Source: Hypsibius dujardini (lineage: Eukaryota; Tardigrada; Eutardigrada; Parachela; Hypsibiidae). Taken from it: a stretch of DNA of 35,298 bases. Positions within the stretch are counted from its first letter, which is position 1; the number at the start of each line of letters is the position of its first letter. This document shows, one piece after another, positions 9,424-21,843 of this stretch. Where the stretch lies: positions 1-35,298 of the forward strand of contig LRSR01009528.1 in assembly GCA_001579985.1 (NCBI GenBank). The letters run 5' to 3'. A model generated the notes under the pieces. That model searched no databases. It saw only the letters and a program-made list of their open reading frames with translations, and was not told the DNA's origin. The translations under genes and the position numbers were made by a program.

Positions 9424-12176
9424 ATGATTGGAATACATGGCTGCATGTTACTGATAATCATGCTAATGGGTTTGGGGAGGATGAGCCGAGGTATTGGTCA
9501 GCAAACGCAATGTACAACAGATTGCAACTCGTAAAGTAATGCAAATCGCCTAATGGTTACTTCTTGTGAAGGTCAGGCATCCGATGGTGCTGGCGCCGCG
9601 GATGATGTTCGTGCGGACCCGGAGAACACTCTTTCCGAGGAAGATATTGACAAATACGAGAGTCTATTGAAACAGATGAAACCCGTTATATCGAATCCTG
9701 ACTTCCCTGTATTTGAAGTAGCAATTGCCGGTACGTACCTGACGAAGGCCTTGCGGTGACCGAATTAAAGCCATTTTTTTGTCACACAACAAAATAGGTT
9801 AGCAGGAAGTTTAGATTGACTTTAACAGAATTAAACAGACTTTAAATTGGCCGACGCAATAATTCAGCCATGACTCTATACATGGGCTCGATTAGTGTCC
9901 ATGCAAGTCGGAACCAGAACCCCTCGTAGTGGGCCTATTATTTCTGATCATTTTGAAACTTGTGGTGATTTACAAAGTCCTCGGGATTTCAAAACATTTT
10001 AAAGACTTCAGATTTGCCATGAAAATTGTGAATTGTTTTGCCAAATTTAGAGTTTTATTTCGGCAAATATGCATTTTGCCACTTCTCCTAACATTGGCCC
10101 TACCATGAGGGTCTGCTTCCGCGTTGTAAAGTCCCTGCATGCGCGAGCCCAAACATTTGACGACATTGACTGTTTTGTCAGGCGGACGGACTGCGCTGGC
10201 GCATGAGTTTCCATTCATGGTTAGTCTGCAAAAGGACGGCAGCCACTTCTGCGGTGGTGCGATTTTGTCCGCCAAACACGTCATCACAGCAGCACATTGT
10301 CTGTGGGATACGAATGGGTGAGTTGCTCTGTAGCCAAGTATGGATCTAAGAACCACACATTCAGCTTTGCAGTACGTCTTTAATTCTTACTTGTGAGCGT
10401 CAGTGTTTATCTCGCTGCTGTAGACAGATTTTTAGAGACATATTACCTTCACTATTTTGGCATTAACCCCAAATTTACGATGAGACAACATTTTCACTCG
10501 AGCGGATTTGTTGGTTATTTACTGGTTGATAAAAGTGACCAAAAAGTACGATATATCAGCTACTGGATTCTTCTCCCTTCCTCGAAAGTGAAAATAATAA
10601 ATAGAGTCTATTCATGCATCTTGCATAAATCCAAGTATTAGTAAGCTGGTACGTTTGAGAAAAATTTCAGAACTACGTATTGGAAAGAATCAGACATGTC
10701 AGACCCAATTCCATGAGGAAGAAAATGCTCTTGACTACGTACCCTAACCAAAAAGCAGGCACTTCAGTCCAGGTACCTACCCACAAAGAATATTACGAGA
10801 GAGCTCTCTCCATTATTGTGCGTTATCTTATTTTTAACGGTACCGTATGTGATGCTTTTCTGCTCAGATTGAAAACCCATTTTTCAGCAAGAACGCTCCA
10901 CATTCGTAAGGGGGCTCGATTGAATTTTATTTTAGCACCCAGCATTTATATTTTCCATTCTTCGTAACAGGAATCGGATTGCAGCAACAGACATCACGGT
11001 GGGCGTGGGCCTTCGCGACAGGACCGTCCGTCGGCCCGCCAACCTGTTCTCGGTCAAGTTGGCCCTGCCCCATTCCCACTACCGTGGGCGAGACACAGCT
11101 TACGAGCATGACATTGCAGTGCTGACGTTGACGGAGCCTCTTCCCCGCGCCATGAGCGGTAGGTTGGCCAGTCGTATTACGCTGCCGCCTTCGAAAAGGA
11201 TCAACCCTGAACCGGGCTCTGTCCTTGAGGCCGCAGGCTGGGGCCAGACCGTGGGCGGAGGGCAGGGATATGGACGTGCAGCGGAACGTCTGCAGGCGGC
11301 TAATTTGACCGTCATCAGCCTGGTGGAGTGTAGACGACGATTAGCGGATGACACTATGCCGATAACAAAGATGTGTGTGGACAACACAATCACCACTACC
11401 TGCCAGGTATCTGTTTTTTATCATTGTCTTTCACGGATGATGCTTAGAAGGAATTTGTTCCAATCACTTAGTCGAATTTATTTATTTCTGTTTGGTGTTT
11501 TCGATGCTTTCCATCGGCTATTTATGATTATGTCGAGAAAACTGACCAGAAACCACATCAACGGTAACAGGACAGTGAATTCAGTTATCAATTAATGCGT
11601 AATTCGGTAACATAAGAAGCTCCTTCATATCTCATCAAAGGCAAGTTTGTTTTAATGACAGACATGGTTTTTGGTCGATTTTCTCGAAGGAATCGTAAAT
11701 ATCTGATGAAAATGCATCGATAACACCAAAAAGAACAAAATACATTCGACTGAGAGAGTGGAGTAAATTTCTTTTTAGACAGATGACAAAACTTTCAGTA
11801 ATACTCGCTTTCACTTTCAATTTCCGTAACTCTTTACACACTTCCGTAACTCCAATCTGAAATTTGCATACGCTTAAAATTACTTGTTGAAAGTGTTGAA
11901 AGTTGACGTGGATGTGAATCATTTTCAGGGAGATAGCGGTGGGCTGCTCTTTCAAAAACTGCCGGGCGGTCACTTCCGACTCGAGGGAATTACCAGTTAC
12001 GGTGTTGAGAAGTAAGATTTCTACCATAAAGTGTTTGACTCTTATTCATCAATAGTGATGACAATTATGATCGCGTACTGATTTGAAGGTGCACGCAGGC
12101 GGGAAAAGCGAGCGTTTTTACAAGGGTTTCTCAATACTTGGAATGGATACGGCGCAGCATGATACACCGAGACTAG
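9424..12176 (+). CDS. Secreted S1 serine protease C, divergent member, six exons
   Basis: Exons 9424-9490, 9572-9730, 10182-10317, 10971-11406, 11929-12011 and 12089-12176, phases 1-1-2-0-2, 322 residues. The N-terminus is a hydrophobic signal peptide; the propeptide is acidic and lacks cysteine. The mature end is IAGGRTAL after Ala73, so the usual second Ile/Val is Ala. The triad is His114 (TAAHC), Asp168 (HDIAVL) and Ser269 in GDSGGL, with Leu where Pro is usual. The residues before the pocket cysteine are Thr-Thr, with Gln after it; the pocket rim is SYG, and Ser falls at about position 226. So it is not a trypsin, and its pocket is more open than in its paralogs. It ends at RRSMIHRD with no cysteine tail. 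It is the most divergent of the six. Intron 3 is long (653 bases), and a MITE sits just before exon 3. Confidence 0.9.
9899..10140. mobile_element. MITE (intron-2 family) in protease C
   Basis: Imperfect inverted ends: CATGCAAGTCGGAACCAGAA at the left against the reverse complement of the right end (CCCTACCATGAGGGTCTGCT through CCCTGCATG). The interior shares GCATTTTGCC and CCCTACCATGAG with the larger copies in intron 2 of proteases F and G. Its right end is only about 40 bases before the exon 3 acceptor. Confidence 0.55.
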
Positions 12177-12948
12177 TTTAACTTGGAGAGTTATTCAGGT
12201 GCGGAATTCAGAATCGCTTGCACACGTTGTTCGATAATATACCTGTCATTTCATTCGGTGATTGTTGATTAATACCGTCATCTTGTTTGTTGTGTTGTGT
12301 CGCTTTTTATAGCATTCATTTTAGTTTATTCTTTTTTTCGAAGAGAAATTGTCGGGAATCAATCCAATGAATGTTCCTGGTTTGCTTATCACCAAATATT
12401 CTGGTTCTTACACACTCGAAGGTAAAATTACGGATACCGATAAAAAAACTGAAACAACTCCGTAATTAATAATTTGGTAATTAATCACCGCTTACTGTGC
12501 TTGATTTGCGTTTGTTTTGCTTACTCTTTAACATTTCGTTTGTAAATTGCACTGAAAGCAGCTTGCGGTGGAACGACACAAAATCATTGAATACGAGGAG
12601 CTGATTTTTTTCAGTAAAGCAGACGAGCGCGTTCTTGCAGAAGCTGATTTGAACGATTGCTGTTATTCGACAGGAGCTCTTCGTTCCAGTCAAAGTCAGT
12701 CAATCAATCAGTCGATCAAATTATAAAGTTGAATAAGACCAGTCAATCAATAATCGATCAAATGGGGAAGCATATGACTCTAAATTAAGCAGCCAATCGA
12801 TTGCACCCAGCGGGCCAGCGGTTAATACAATGGGATCGTTTTCAACCTAGAAATTTCACCAGAAATAAATTCGTCAATTTATGACGGTGAAATAATGTTT
12901 TATATTCATTGCTTAAATAAGTTTTAATATGTCCAATGTCCAAATGAT

Positions 12949-13006
12949 AATATGATATGATATGATATGATATGATATGATATGATATGATATGATATAA
13001 TATGAT
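12949..13006. repeat. Pentanucleotide microsatellite (TATGA)n with duplicated flank
   Basis: About ten units of TATGA, the last ones degenerate. A 23-base flank (AATATGTCCAATGTCCAAAT plus GAT) is present on both sides, at 12926-12948 and 13007-13029, in the same orientation. Confidence 0.9.
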
Positions 13007-13177
13007 AATATGTCCAATGTCCAAATGATTCTGAATTCGGCATTTGAATAACTCCCCAAGTGAAGTTGTTAAAGATGTGGCTGTAATGTGGGCAAGACAC
13101 GCAGGCTTAGAAAAGGGAAATTTTCTACAGCTGACACGCACCAACGCCCTCGATACACTGAAACGCATACTCACAAG

Positions 13178-13915
13178 GAAATTTTGCAACTCTCCAACAC
13201 GAAATCTCGCCTTGTCTTTAATTTTAACAGATGCGCATAAGTTAGTTGTGTTTAATTCCGTCGAAAAAAAGCGTACGATCTCTACCCAGTTCTTTTAAAG
13301 AACGAAAACTCTTTCGCGGTGGTAAATAGAGGGCGCCTTCAATGTTACCATAGGGCACGTCGATTGATTGCTGCATTATGGAATACCGCTATAACGTTCC
13401 AGTGTAGACCGACGATTTCTTTATTATGAGCTATATTCTGTAATGCAATGTTAGGTCTACCAACCGTAAGTTGGATAGTTAACAAGTTTATTAGACTGAT
13501 AGTAAAGACTGTTAGAGAAATAAACTGAAAGAAAGGAAAGAGGAAGTAGAACTGACTGTAGAAATAATAAAACACATTATTATATAGTAAAGTTTTAACT
13601 ATAGAAATGAAGGTAAATGGCACATACATCAGAATAGGGTTAATAGAGTGGACAGAGTTACAAACTAAGTATGATACTCGTGAGTTAAAGAACTATCATG
13701 ATTGGATATGGGGACTTGTTGGGCGTGTCCAACAGCAACAATCAGTCGACGTGCCCTATGGTAACATTGAAAGCGCCCTCTATTTACCGCCGCGAAAGAG
13801 TTTTCGTTCTTTAAAAGAATTGAGTGGAGATCGTACGCTTTTTTTCGATGGAATTAAACACAATTAACTTATGCGCCTCTGTTAAAATTAAAGTGTTGGA
13901 GAGTTGCAAAATTCC
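13178..13915. mobile_element. 738-base foldback element with near-identical inverted arms
   Basis: The left arm (13178-13374) and right arm (13738-13915) are inverted copies, very similar throughout (shared blocks include ACGAAAACTCTTTCGCGG and GGTAACATTGAA as inverse pair). The left arm has an insertion of about 15 bases near 13201-13215. The outer ends read GGAAATTTTGCAACTCTCC on the left and its inverse on the right. About 360 bases lie between the arms. A frame at 13607-13867 runs into the right arm but has no known motif. Target duplications were not evident. Confidence 0.8.
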
Positions 13916-14535
13916 ATTGTCAGCACGTGTAGGAGGGTCTTTCGATTTCCTTTAGAAGTTCCGAATTTTGTAATCGGGCTTAAGAAAACCGAGTTTTTGT
14001 GGAGGCAAATAAAGAATCAGCGGCTTTCCAGAAAAAAAACCCTTCATTGGTCCCAATCTGCTTGTTCAGTTAGTCAGACTAACAAAGGGTCGGAACGGTA
14101 ACCGACACGCTGATCTCCCTCAATTTGTTTGGAAATAGTAGACTAAATTAATAGATTTTAACAACAAATTTTATCTGCAAACGAGCTCTGGTCTGAGCGG
14201 GAGAAAATTCGAAAGTTCGGTAATGGCTCTGCGGGGTTTCTCATTCATTTCAACCGTTGATTGTTTGATTACTATCAAATTATTTTTTTAAGTTTCGGTT
14301 TATCATTTTTTATCATTGTCTTAACCATTTTTATTTTCATCCTCAATCATTAACCATTGCGTCCTAGCATAGACAGATATTAGCCGAGTAAATCGTATGT
14401 AACCGGATATAACAATGCGATTTCAATGAGTGAGTACCATTTCTGGTCATTAATTTGATTGGTTTAAAAAAAATGTGTGCCAAAAAATGCCAGTCTGTGT
14501 TGGTCGAGGACGGCGCCATTTTTCCTGTCGACTGA

Positions 14536-17500
14536 TCAGACCCAACCGAACAGCTTGGTGACCTTTCCGGTGGGATCAGTATTTGAACGGCACTTCTTGG
14601 ACCAACGAACACCGTTCGAACAAGAGCGACAGAAGGTCCCGTTTGTCGTTGCGTTTGTGCAGTTGATCCGACTGTTTGTCGTCTGTCGTTCGAGCAAGGC
14701 CTGGCGACTGGCGGCGAGCGCTTTTTTTATCCACGGGAGAAAATGCGACACCTTTGTGAACACGTTGGTCCCGTTCTTAGCCTGGCATCTTCAAAGCACA
14801 CGAAACACGTTTAGTAAACATTGAACTGAATTGAGAGAAATTTATGTGTCGGGTAGATCGGGCGAAAATCAGCTTTCAGCTCCGCCGCTTAGTATTCAAA
14901 TATAAGAACGTGGAATAACAATCCAATTATATAAGCGAAAAAAGGAAGAATAACATTGCGATGATAATTACAGTATTCGGCGCAGTTAGTTTTTCTTAAA
15001 TGATTTTTCTCAAATCTACTTAAACAAATTTATTTTTGTTTAGCAATATTTCAAAGGTGTGATCTAAGCAGCCAATTATTAATCACTGCAGTAAACATCA
15101 GTTTCAGTCTCACAATAAAATATTACTGCGTAAAATGTTTCATTAACATTTTATTTCAACCTGAATTTTCCAGGCAAAAATCTTGGAAGCTTCAGACTTT
15201 GAAGAAACTTAATCCTAGTAACAAAATGCTTGACAGGCTGCAACTCCGCCACTTTGAGGCTGAATATAATCTTTTTGAATCACAGTTTGGATTTATTTAA
15301 TTAAAAACAGGCTAGTATTAGCAAGAGTCAAATGTTTTGCGCTGAATAATTCATAGAATTATGCGGTTCCTATAAATAACAACGCGTTGGAAGAACGTGC
15401 AATCTTTTATTTTTCAAATTAGATTCATTGTTTCATTAGAGTTTTGCTTTTTGGGTGAAACTTGAGCTTTCTTTCTATTTCTGCGTTTTCTGTCGTGAAC
15501 AAGATTAAACAGGCGCCTTTTTGGACTGTGAACTTACGCTCCAAATACATAGCTCCCAAGCCCAACTATTTCGTATTCGCCCGATGAGCGTTGTCGAAAA
15601 AGAGGTCCTCCACTGTCACCCTAAAGATCAAACAAACCAAATAAAATGTTCGCGTCTACACATTTCTGTTTTGCTTCTTCAAGTTACGGAATATACCGAG
15701 CACATGGCAGTTCGTCCACTGTCTATGCAAATCTTGGAGCCAGCGAGCGTCTCCGCTGCCCGATTGGAGCATTCCTTGGCTGATATCACCTTCGCTAGAG
15801 CTCCTTGCAGCAGCAGCGGCGCCTCGATTGCGATACCGGGTAAAACATTTTTGGTCACGCCCCAGCCGATTATACGGAAGGGAGAAGTTGAGTCATTATG
15901 GTAATTCTCGTCGATGGTCCGCGGGAGTTTAATGATTCCCGCTTTGATTGCAGGCCGGCTGGTGATGGGCGTCGCTAACGTCAGCAATGCGATGTCGTTG
16001 ACGTATGACAGTCGCTCACCGCCGTAGTTTTTGTGCACGTGGTTGAGCTTAACCTTGAAGAAGTGGTCGCTGTTGTTGGTGTTTCGGTTGTGAAGGCCCA
16101 CTCCCACAATCATGTCCGTCGTGTTCAACCTGTCCACATAAAGGGTTTTGTTTAACGGGTTAGCTTAAGTAGAGACAACTTAACTGTAACTGCAACTGTT
16201 ACTAAACTAAAACATATAAAAAACGTTTAATAAATAATTCATAGGCTTAGTTTTTTTCTTGACTAAAAATTAAATCAAAAGATTCGTTTACTTAAAATAT
16301 AATTGGCAAAAATGAACTAAATAGTAAAACGAGTCAACCTATTTCGACTTCACTAACAGTTTTAGCTACCAAAGGAGATTAAAAAACTAATCCGTTAAAA
16401 TTCTAAAAAATCGAGCCCCCCCCCCATGTGTAGGAGTTTCAACCGTAATCGGTCCTTGCATGGCTGTTAAGCTTTACCCTTTCACTCAGTGGGACGTAGT
16501 TAGAACGTGGATGGACGATATCAGGACACCGCCGCAGTAGTCGAAATTGTCATTCTTCTGAAGGCTTACTACAAATCGGTATTTATGCGGGGCGACAGGG
16601 GCGCCACCTACAAACAGCCAACACGTTACGTTAGCACGCGTCAATTCAGCCACATGTCATAGCTGGTTGATTCACACTTTCGTGATGGATCTGGGCGGTA
16701 CGGGATCACCCTCAATAAACGTGTTCTTCATTTAATCACCAATTTGACAATTTTATCCTGAACAAAATGTTAAGGGCTATTGCCGAGAAAAAAGAAACAT
16801 GACGAAGAGTGTACGAGGAAGGTTTTGTCATGATCATATGGTTTTTCTATTTTTACCAAATTTCTGTTATCTCAATGGTTGCACTCCATTCTCTCCATTT
16901 TCTAAGAAGACTAACAACACGTCACTGCCTGTTGCAGTCCTTCATAAAGAAATTGTGATTTCAGAAATAAAATTTGCATGGGTTCGGGTTCCTGCTCTCG
17001 AAGTTTGGACTATTCTGAATTGAGTTTTATTTGCAGTAGGGATGACAAGACTAAATAATTAGTTGTAAAAGAATTAGAGATTCGATAAAGTAAATATTAA
17101 TTACTGATTATTTTTAGCTTAGATTTTTTCAGTGACCGAATTTGTAAATCAGTTTCTACTTTTCAGTCGAAATTAGTTAGCTATTTTTTCATCTGTCCCC
17201 GTTTAGATGTGTAGTAACTAAAACTTTAAGCTTAGTGTTCTTAGTCAACTATGAAATTTGCGCCGAGAGGTCAGTTACAAAAAGTGTTAGTCTACTTTTA
17301 GTAGATGGGTTTTTTTTTAAATTTAATTTACTTTTGCCACTCCTCTTATTTACAGTGTAGTACCCAGCATTCCTAGTGGGCAGGAAATTAGTGACGGGTG
17401 GTAGAAGAAACATGTGTAACACTGTACACACTGCACACAGTTATCAAAGTAGATCAAGGTGTGATTTTGGATATGTCATCATCTTTTGGAAGAAATGGAA

Positions 17501-17792
17501 CAACCCTTACCGATGACCGCATGTGTTGGTCCGACTGCGTTGCCGACGGGGGTCGACGGTTCAACCGGGCCACGGACAACCAATACTTCCTCGTCATCAT
17601 CTAAGGTGGCGTTATTAAGCTCGATGTCATCTCCATTCTGTACAGACTCCTCGCACAAAAGGACTGCATCAAAAGCATGTGAACAAATATAGTTAATACA
17701 GCAACAAAATTAATTGACCCATACGAGTACGGAAAATTACCATGGGCAGTGAAGAGACAAACTAACACTGCAACAACCCATTTTGGCAACAT
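14536..17792 (-). pseudogene. S1 serine protease D, six exons, TGA in place of the cysteine after the catalytic His
   Basis: Exons in transcript order: 17792-17741, 17663-17511, 16607-16478, 16129-15697, 15620-15538, 14788-14536; phases 1-1-2-0-2, 367 codons. There is a signal peptide, then an acidic propeptide with one Cys near its start, and the mature end VIGGAPVAPHKY after Ala66. Asp157 (NDIALL) and Ser259 (GDSGGP) are intact. Exon 3 ends LTTSH (His108), then TGA at 16486-16488, where paralogs have Cys, and is also three codons shorter than in E and F. The pocket has Ala-Met before Cys; Val falls at about 216 and Asn at 226. The C-terminus has the four-Cys tail (Cys327, 337, 340, 350). 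All splice sites and the rest of the frame are intact, so if it is a pseudogene it is young. Selenocysteine or a sequencing error cannot be excluded. Confidence 0.8.
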
Positions 17793-18955
17793 GACAGCTA
17801 TCCCAAAGAAAACGGAATTCAACAGGAATTGGGGGAACACCTTACTTTGTAGCACGAAAAGAAAAAACGCCCAATGTATTGCAAAATTATTTTTAGGCAG
17901 ATTGTGAATCTAATTGTGATACGATTTACACATTTTTTTGCAGTCTACGTGGTTTAGTAAAGTCCGTCCATGACGTGCATCTCCGCCTAAATTGCAACGA
18001 GTACAAATCAACCAGACGGCATTTCCGTTTCTCACAGTCTTGTGTCGTCGGATTCTTGCTCGAACGTCAGTTGATTTAGATCGCGTAGCTCCATGTTACG
18101 CGAGACAGTGCCGAACAAACAAACCCTGGACGCATGTTTTTCTCACATGTTATCGCGCGATGTACAGTACAGACAGCTTCTCTCGCTGATTAAAAGCGCG
18201 ATATTCTTCACGGGCGCACGCTCTGTCCGCATTTGGGCTAGCTCTGATCATCTCGGACTTGCTGAAATTCGTACTTGATCGATACGGTCTAAGTTAGAAG
18301 TCATATCTGCTAGCCCATTCTAAGCCTAAAAAATGTATGGATGATAAGAGAATAAGAAATGTAATTAATAATCTGAATTGGTGGGCATCAAAAGAGGACG
18401 AGGCCGAACGACTCACGGCACACATATGCAGTGGCGGATTGAGATTGGCTTGGGGGAAANGAATTGGCGGGCATTAAAAGGATGGTCAAAGATGATTGAG
18501 GTCGGTTTGGAGATGATAACGAGCACGGGCGGTAACAGTTTTTTGCCCACTATTAAAAAAACTGGGCGGGCTTTGATAAGTGAAAGCCCGCTCAGTAAGG
18601 GGTCTATCCGTCACTGAACAGAAATGCCTAGGCAATGGGAACACGGGACGGGGACTTTGAGGGAGGGTTGTAGAGCAACTCCATGAGTGTTTGCTTCTCC
18701 ATGACTTAAGCGATCGTTCTACGCGGTAAGCGAAAGTTGTACATTGTGCGGATGTTCCGACGTCAGAACATCTTATCTCTCGGCGATCTCGTAAACATGC
18801 TCTGCTGCTGTGGAAATTGAGTACATGCAGTCAATGTACATGATGAAAAGCTCACAATAAAAAGCCTAACAGAATTGCGTTTTATTTCAGGCAACAGCCC
18901 GTCGTTCCGGACCAAATTTAGTAAATTTCAATTTGTTTGAAGCACAAAGCGCACC
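17793..18955. other. Intergenic between divergent proteases D and E
   Basis: This should hold the promoters of D (minus) and E (plus). I found no clear TATA element at a normal distance. A possible hAT-like MITE (18429-18613) with one undetermined base lies here; otherwise I see no gene. Confidence 0.5.
18429..18613. mobile_element. Possible hAT-like MITE
   Basis: Begins CAGTGGCGGATTGAG, the same end as the MITE at 4435, and ends ATCCGTCACTG, which matches the inverse of that end with one mismatch. Flanking bases show no convincing 8-base duplication. An n occurs near 18460. Confidence 0.5.
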
Positions 18956-21843
18956 ATGAAGGAATCGGTTTGCGCTGCTATAGTGTACGCTCTGCTGGTT
19001 ATTCTTGAAAACGGTCAGTGTGGTGATGAGTGCTAAGCGCCCATGCTTCAATCTTTGCAGTTAATTTGAATCCTGCACAGAAATTTTACCTTTTCCAGGC
19101 GCAGTATGTCAATCGAAATCCGTTACAGAGGACGACTACGACTTTGGAGACGATTTGAGGGACGATGCACCACCGGTTGGAGGAATGGAGTACACACGAT
19201 CAACCTCAGCAGCCCCGGCAGATGCGAGAAACGGCAGCACGCTCTTGCAAGGTGACGGGGACTACGGGGACTACACTGTGGATAATGACATTTCGATCAC
19301 GAATGGTTCAATCGATCCTGCAATTCAGCCGAATGCCACCATGCCGTCGCTGTCCGTTTACAACGCTATTATCGGTTAGTTTTCAGCCCAACGTTATTAC
19401 AGTAGTCCATATGCACATACCACTGTTCATTGCAAGGAAACTTTGTCCGCCATAGAACATTTATTCTTAATAGTACAATTATCTTGAACTCTAGCTAAGA
19501 TACTGAAACATATTCTAGGTTAAAAAATTGCGATTTCTAAAACGCTGAAATTCGTTGTAATATTTCGACACAGACCACAATACCTGAAGATTCAGTTGTC
19601 CATACATGTTTCTGCACAGGCTAAATATCTGCCTGTCATGTGGGTTCACTAACATACGTGACCTGGATTAAGCTTACTCGTGCTACGAGGTTATGTTTGA
19701 CAAGTTTCCCATTTTTTTTTGAAAATTAGGAAGATAAAATTTTGTTCCGGTTCAAGTTGGCTCAGCTCACAATAACATCGGAGGGTCTTGTTGACGCTGA
19801 GGCGTTAACGTGTCCTGAAGCGCATAATACTCAAACATGTCCATGTTCACGGCTATTATCATAGGGTTCATGCATCGGATTATAGCTGTAACATCGGGAA
19901 GGTCCAAGTGAGGTCGACAGTAGTTTCGAAGAGAGTATAAGTCGGATTTAGCAAAAACCAGTTCGGGAAAAGTCAGCTCCGGCAGTTGTGATTTTTCGAT
20001 TTTTCCGGTCTTTATCAGATAATGGGGAAATTCAGATCCCCACTGTATTTGCGCAATGGGGAAAATGGAGCGCGGGGAGCTGTGGATGAGAAAAAAACTA
20101 GCTTGGCCATGCCCAGTCGGATGCATCGACCACCAGATTGATGCCAAGTGACTGGCCGTTTAGTCATGCACATAATGAAAATGTAACCCACATGGCCCGC
20201 AGAGGAGCTACTTAAATGCTTTGCGCGGTCAATACTAGTATATTTTTACATGAAGCTATTGCTTGATTTTATTACCCTTCAGGAGGATTACCCGTACCGC
20301 CCCACAAATATCGTTTCATGGTGAGCCTACAAGACGTGGATGGGAACTTTCATTTCTGCGGGGGTTCCCTCATCTCATCGATCCACGTGATTACAGCTGC
20401 CCATTGCTTGACCGACGAAAAGGGGTAATGCTGTAATGTTGCTTTTTAATTTCCACCAAAAACTACCTTAACAACAGGCTCGCTCTTTGTAGTCGACCGA
20501 ACAAGGCAAGGCATCAGTTTCACGTTGGGGTGGGAATGCACAATCACAAGGGCAACAGCAACAGCCACTACTTCGGCGTCCAACGCATCCAGATTCACGA
20601 GAGCTACAACGGAGAGCCATCGTTTTTGAATGACATTGCTCTACTGACTTTGGACGCCTCGGTGACCGGACGATCCCAGCTGAAAACGGGAGTCATAACC
20701 CTGCCGGCCGGTTCGTGGGATGACGCCCCACCCTCCACCACCGTCCGCGGCATCGGTTGGGGCTTGACGGAAAACTCTAAGCCGGGCATCTTTGGTGACG
20801 CACCCCCGCTGTTGCAGGGAACCCATTTCAGGGTACTGAGCCAATCGGACTGCTCGGAACGTGTGAAATCATCTGTCGCTGCATCCCAAATATGCATCGA
20901 TAGCTCTGATAGAGCTGCCTGCTCGGTATGTGACGAATATGTACGATAATGTACAGCCAAAGAACGCGAATACCAAATCAAGTGGCAAGGGCGACTTTGG
21001 GTTTGGTTTGAAAGGGTTCGACGTGGGAGTTTTAATTACCAACAAGTTTTTCGTTGGCTAAGGGGACCGGAATCTTTAACAGTGTATCTCTATAGGCCCT
21101 CACAACTGTCAGAGCAGCTCCCTAAGAATTCCTAGTAGAACATATATCATGACATACACCAAAGTCGGACCGGAGCTGATAGCAGTCTTTGAACCAGAAT
21201 TTTTCACACAGAACTCGAGGTCTAAATAGATTCTTGGCCTCTATGACCATCCACTGGCGGGGGGGGGGTCTACGTCAGATTGAGGGTGATGGGTTTGGTT
21301 TGGAATAGTCACGTCATAGCCTCCGTGTGTCTACTTTTGCCATAAACGTTCGGTGGTGTACATACGGATTAAACACGGTATGTTCTTTTCTCTAGGGCGA
21401 CAGTGGCGGTCCCCTTTTCCGGCAACTTTCATCTGGGAATTACCAGCTACTAGGTGTGGCAAGCTACGTTGTGGGATCGTAAGTGCAAATTATTTATGAC
21501 CTGATTGGTACAGAAATATTGGGTCACTCAGAGCCTTTTCTTCTTGTCTTTCTTCAGCTGCCAGCAACAAGGCTCCGCGAACGTCTACACGAGAGTGTCT
21601 CACCACGTCAAATGGATAAAGTCTGCGCTTCGTTCTGACGGCGGGTTGCGGCGGGGTTCTTCCCCTGAATCGTCCGGATCGTCAGGCTGTCGGACCACGT
21701 CTGAGAACGGGATGACGTGCCTGATCTGCACCCGCCGCTATCGTTACTCCAAATCGTGCAGCGGATCTTCCAGCTACCGTAGTTCAAGTTTTAGCTTCAG
21801 CGGTTCATTCTCGCGACGCGTTTACGGATGGCTGATCCAATAA
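18956..21843 (+). CDS. Secreted S1 serine protease E with four-cysteine C-terminal tail, six exons
   Basis: Exons 18956-19013, 19099-19374, 20283-20424, 20493-20925, 21396-21478 and 21558-21843; phases 1-1-2-0-2, 425 residues. The signal peptide is followed by a long acidic propeptide (about 85 residues) with Asp/Tyr clusters ([17 protein letters not shown]), a Cys near its start and an NAT sequon. The mature end is [12 protein letters not shown] after Ala109. The triad is His152, Asp206 (NDIALL) and Ser306 (GDSGGP). Ala-Ala precede the pocket Cys, the rim is SYVVG, and Asn sits where Gly226 is usual: an elastase-like, neutral pocket. After the domain come a Ser/Gly/Arg linker and the tail Cys375, 385, 388, 398, then a serine-rich end. 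AATAAA (21839-21844) overlaps the stop codon. Intron 3 is only 68 bases; intron 2 carries a possible retroelement remnant. Confidence 0.93.
19767..20160 (-). mobile_element. Possible degenerate retroelement RNase H fragment
   Basis: In antisense within intron 2 of protease E. One minus-strand frame (about 20150-20100) gives [10 protein letters not shown], which resembles the first strand and catalytic Asp of retroelement RNase H domains. The neighbouring frame (20147-19767, 126 codons) continues with hydrophobic stretches such as [10 protein letters not shown] but no clear remaining catalytic residues. A frame change between the two would make it a dead remnant. The assignment rests on one short motif. 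Confidence 0.25.

Larger units (their letters stand above)
12177..14535. other. Intergenic between convergent proteases C and D
   Basis: The two protease genes end towards each other here. Contents seen are a pentanucleotide microsatellite (12949-13006) and a 738-base foldback element (13178-13915). On the minus strand an AATAAA lies near 14333-14328, about 200 bases past the stop of protease D, and could be its poly(A) signal. Open frames at 12481-12693, 13904-14101 and 14364-14612 have no recognisable content. Confidence 0.55.

Noticed and set aside
17040-17250. TAGGGATG-type sequence resembling a transposon end, with a similar CCATCCCTA near 22390
   Set aside because: The two lie over 5 kb apart across several genes and do not form a pair with recognisable arms.
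14536-17792. Protease D as a selenoprotein
   Set aside because: The TGA replaces a structural disulfide cysteine, the same exon has a three-codon deletion, and I found no SECIS element by eye; decay is simpler.
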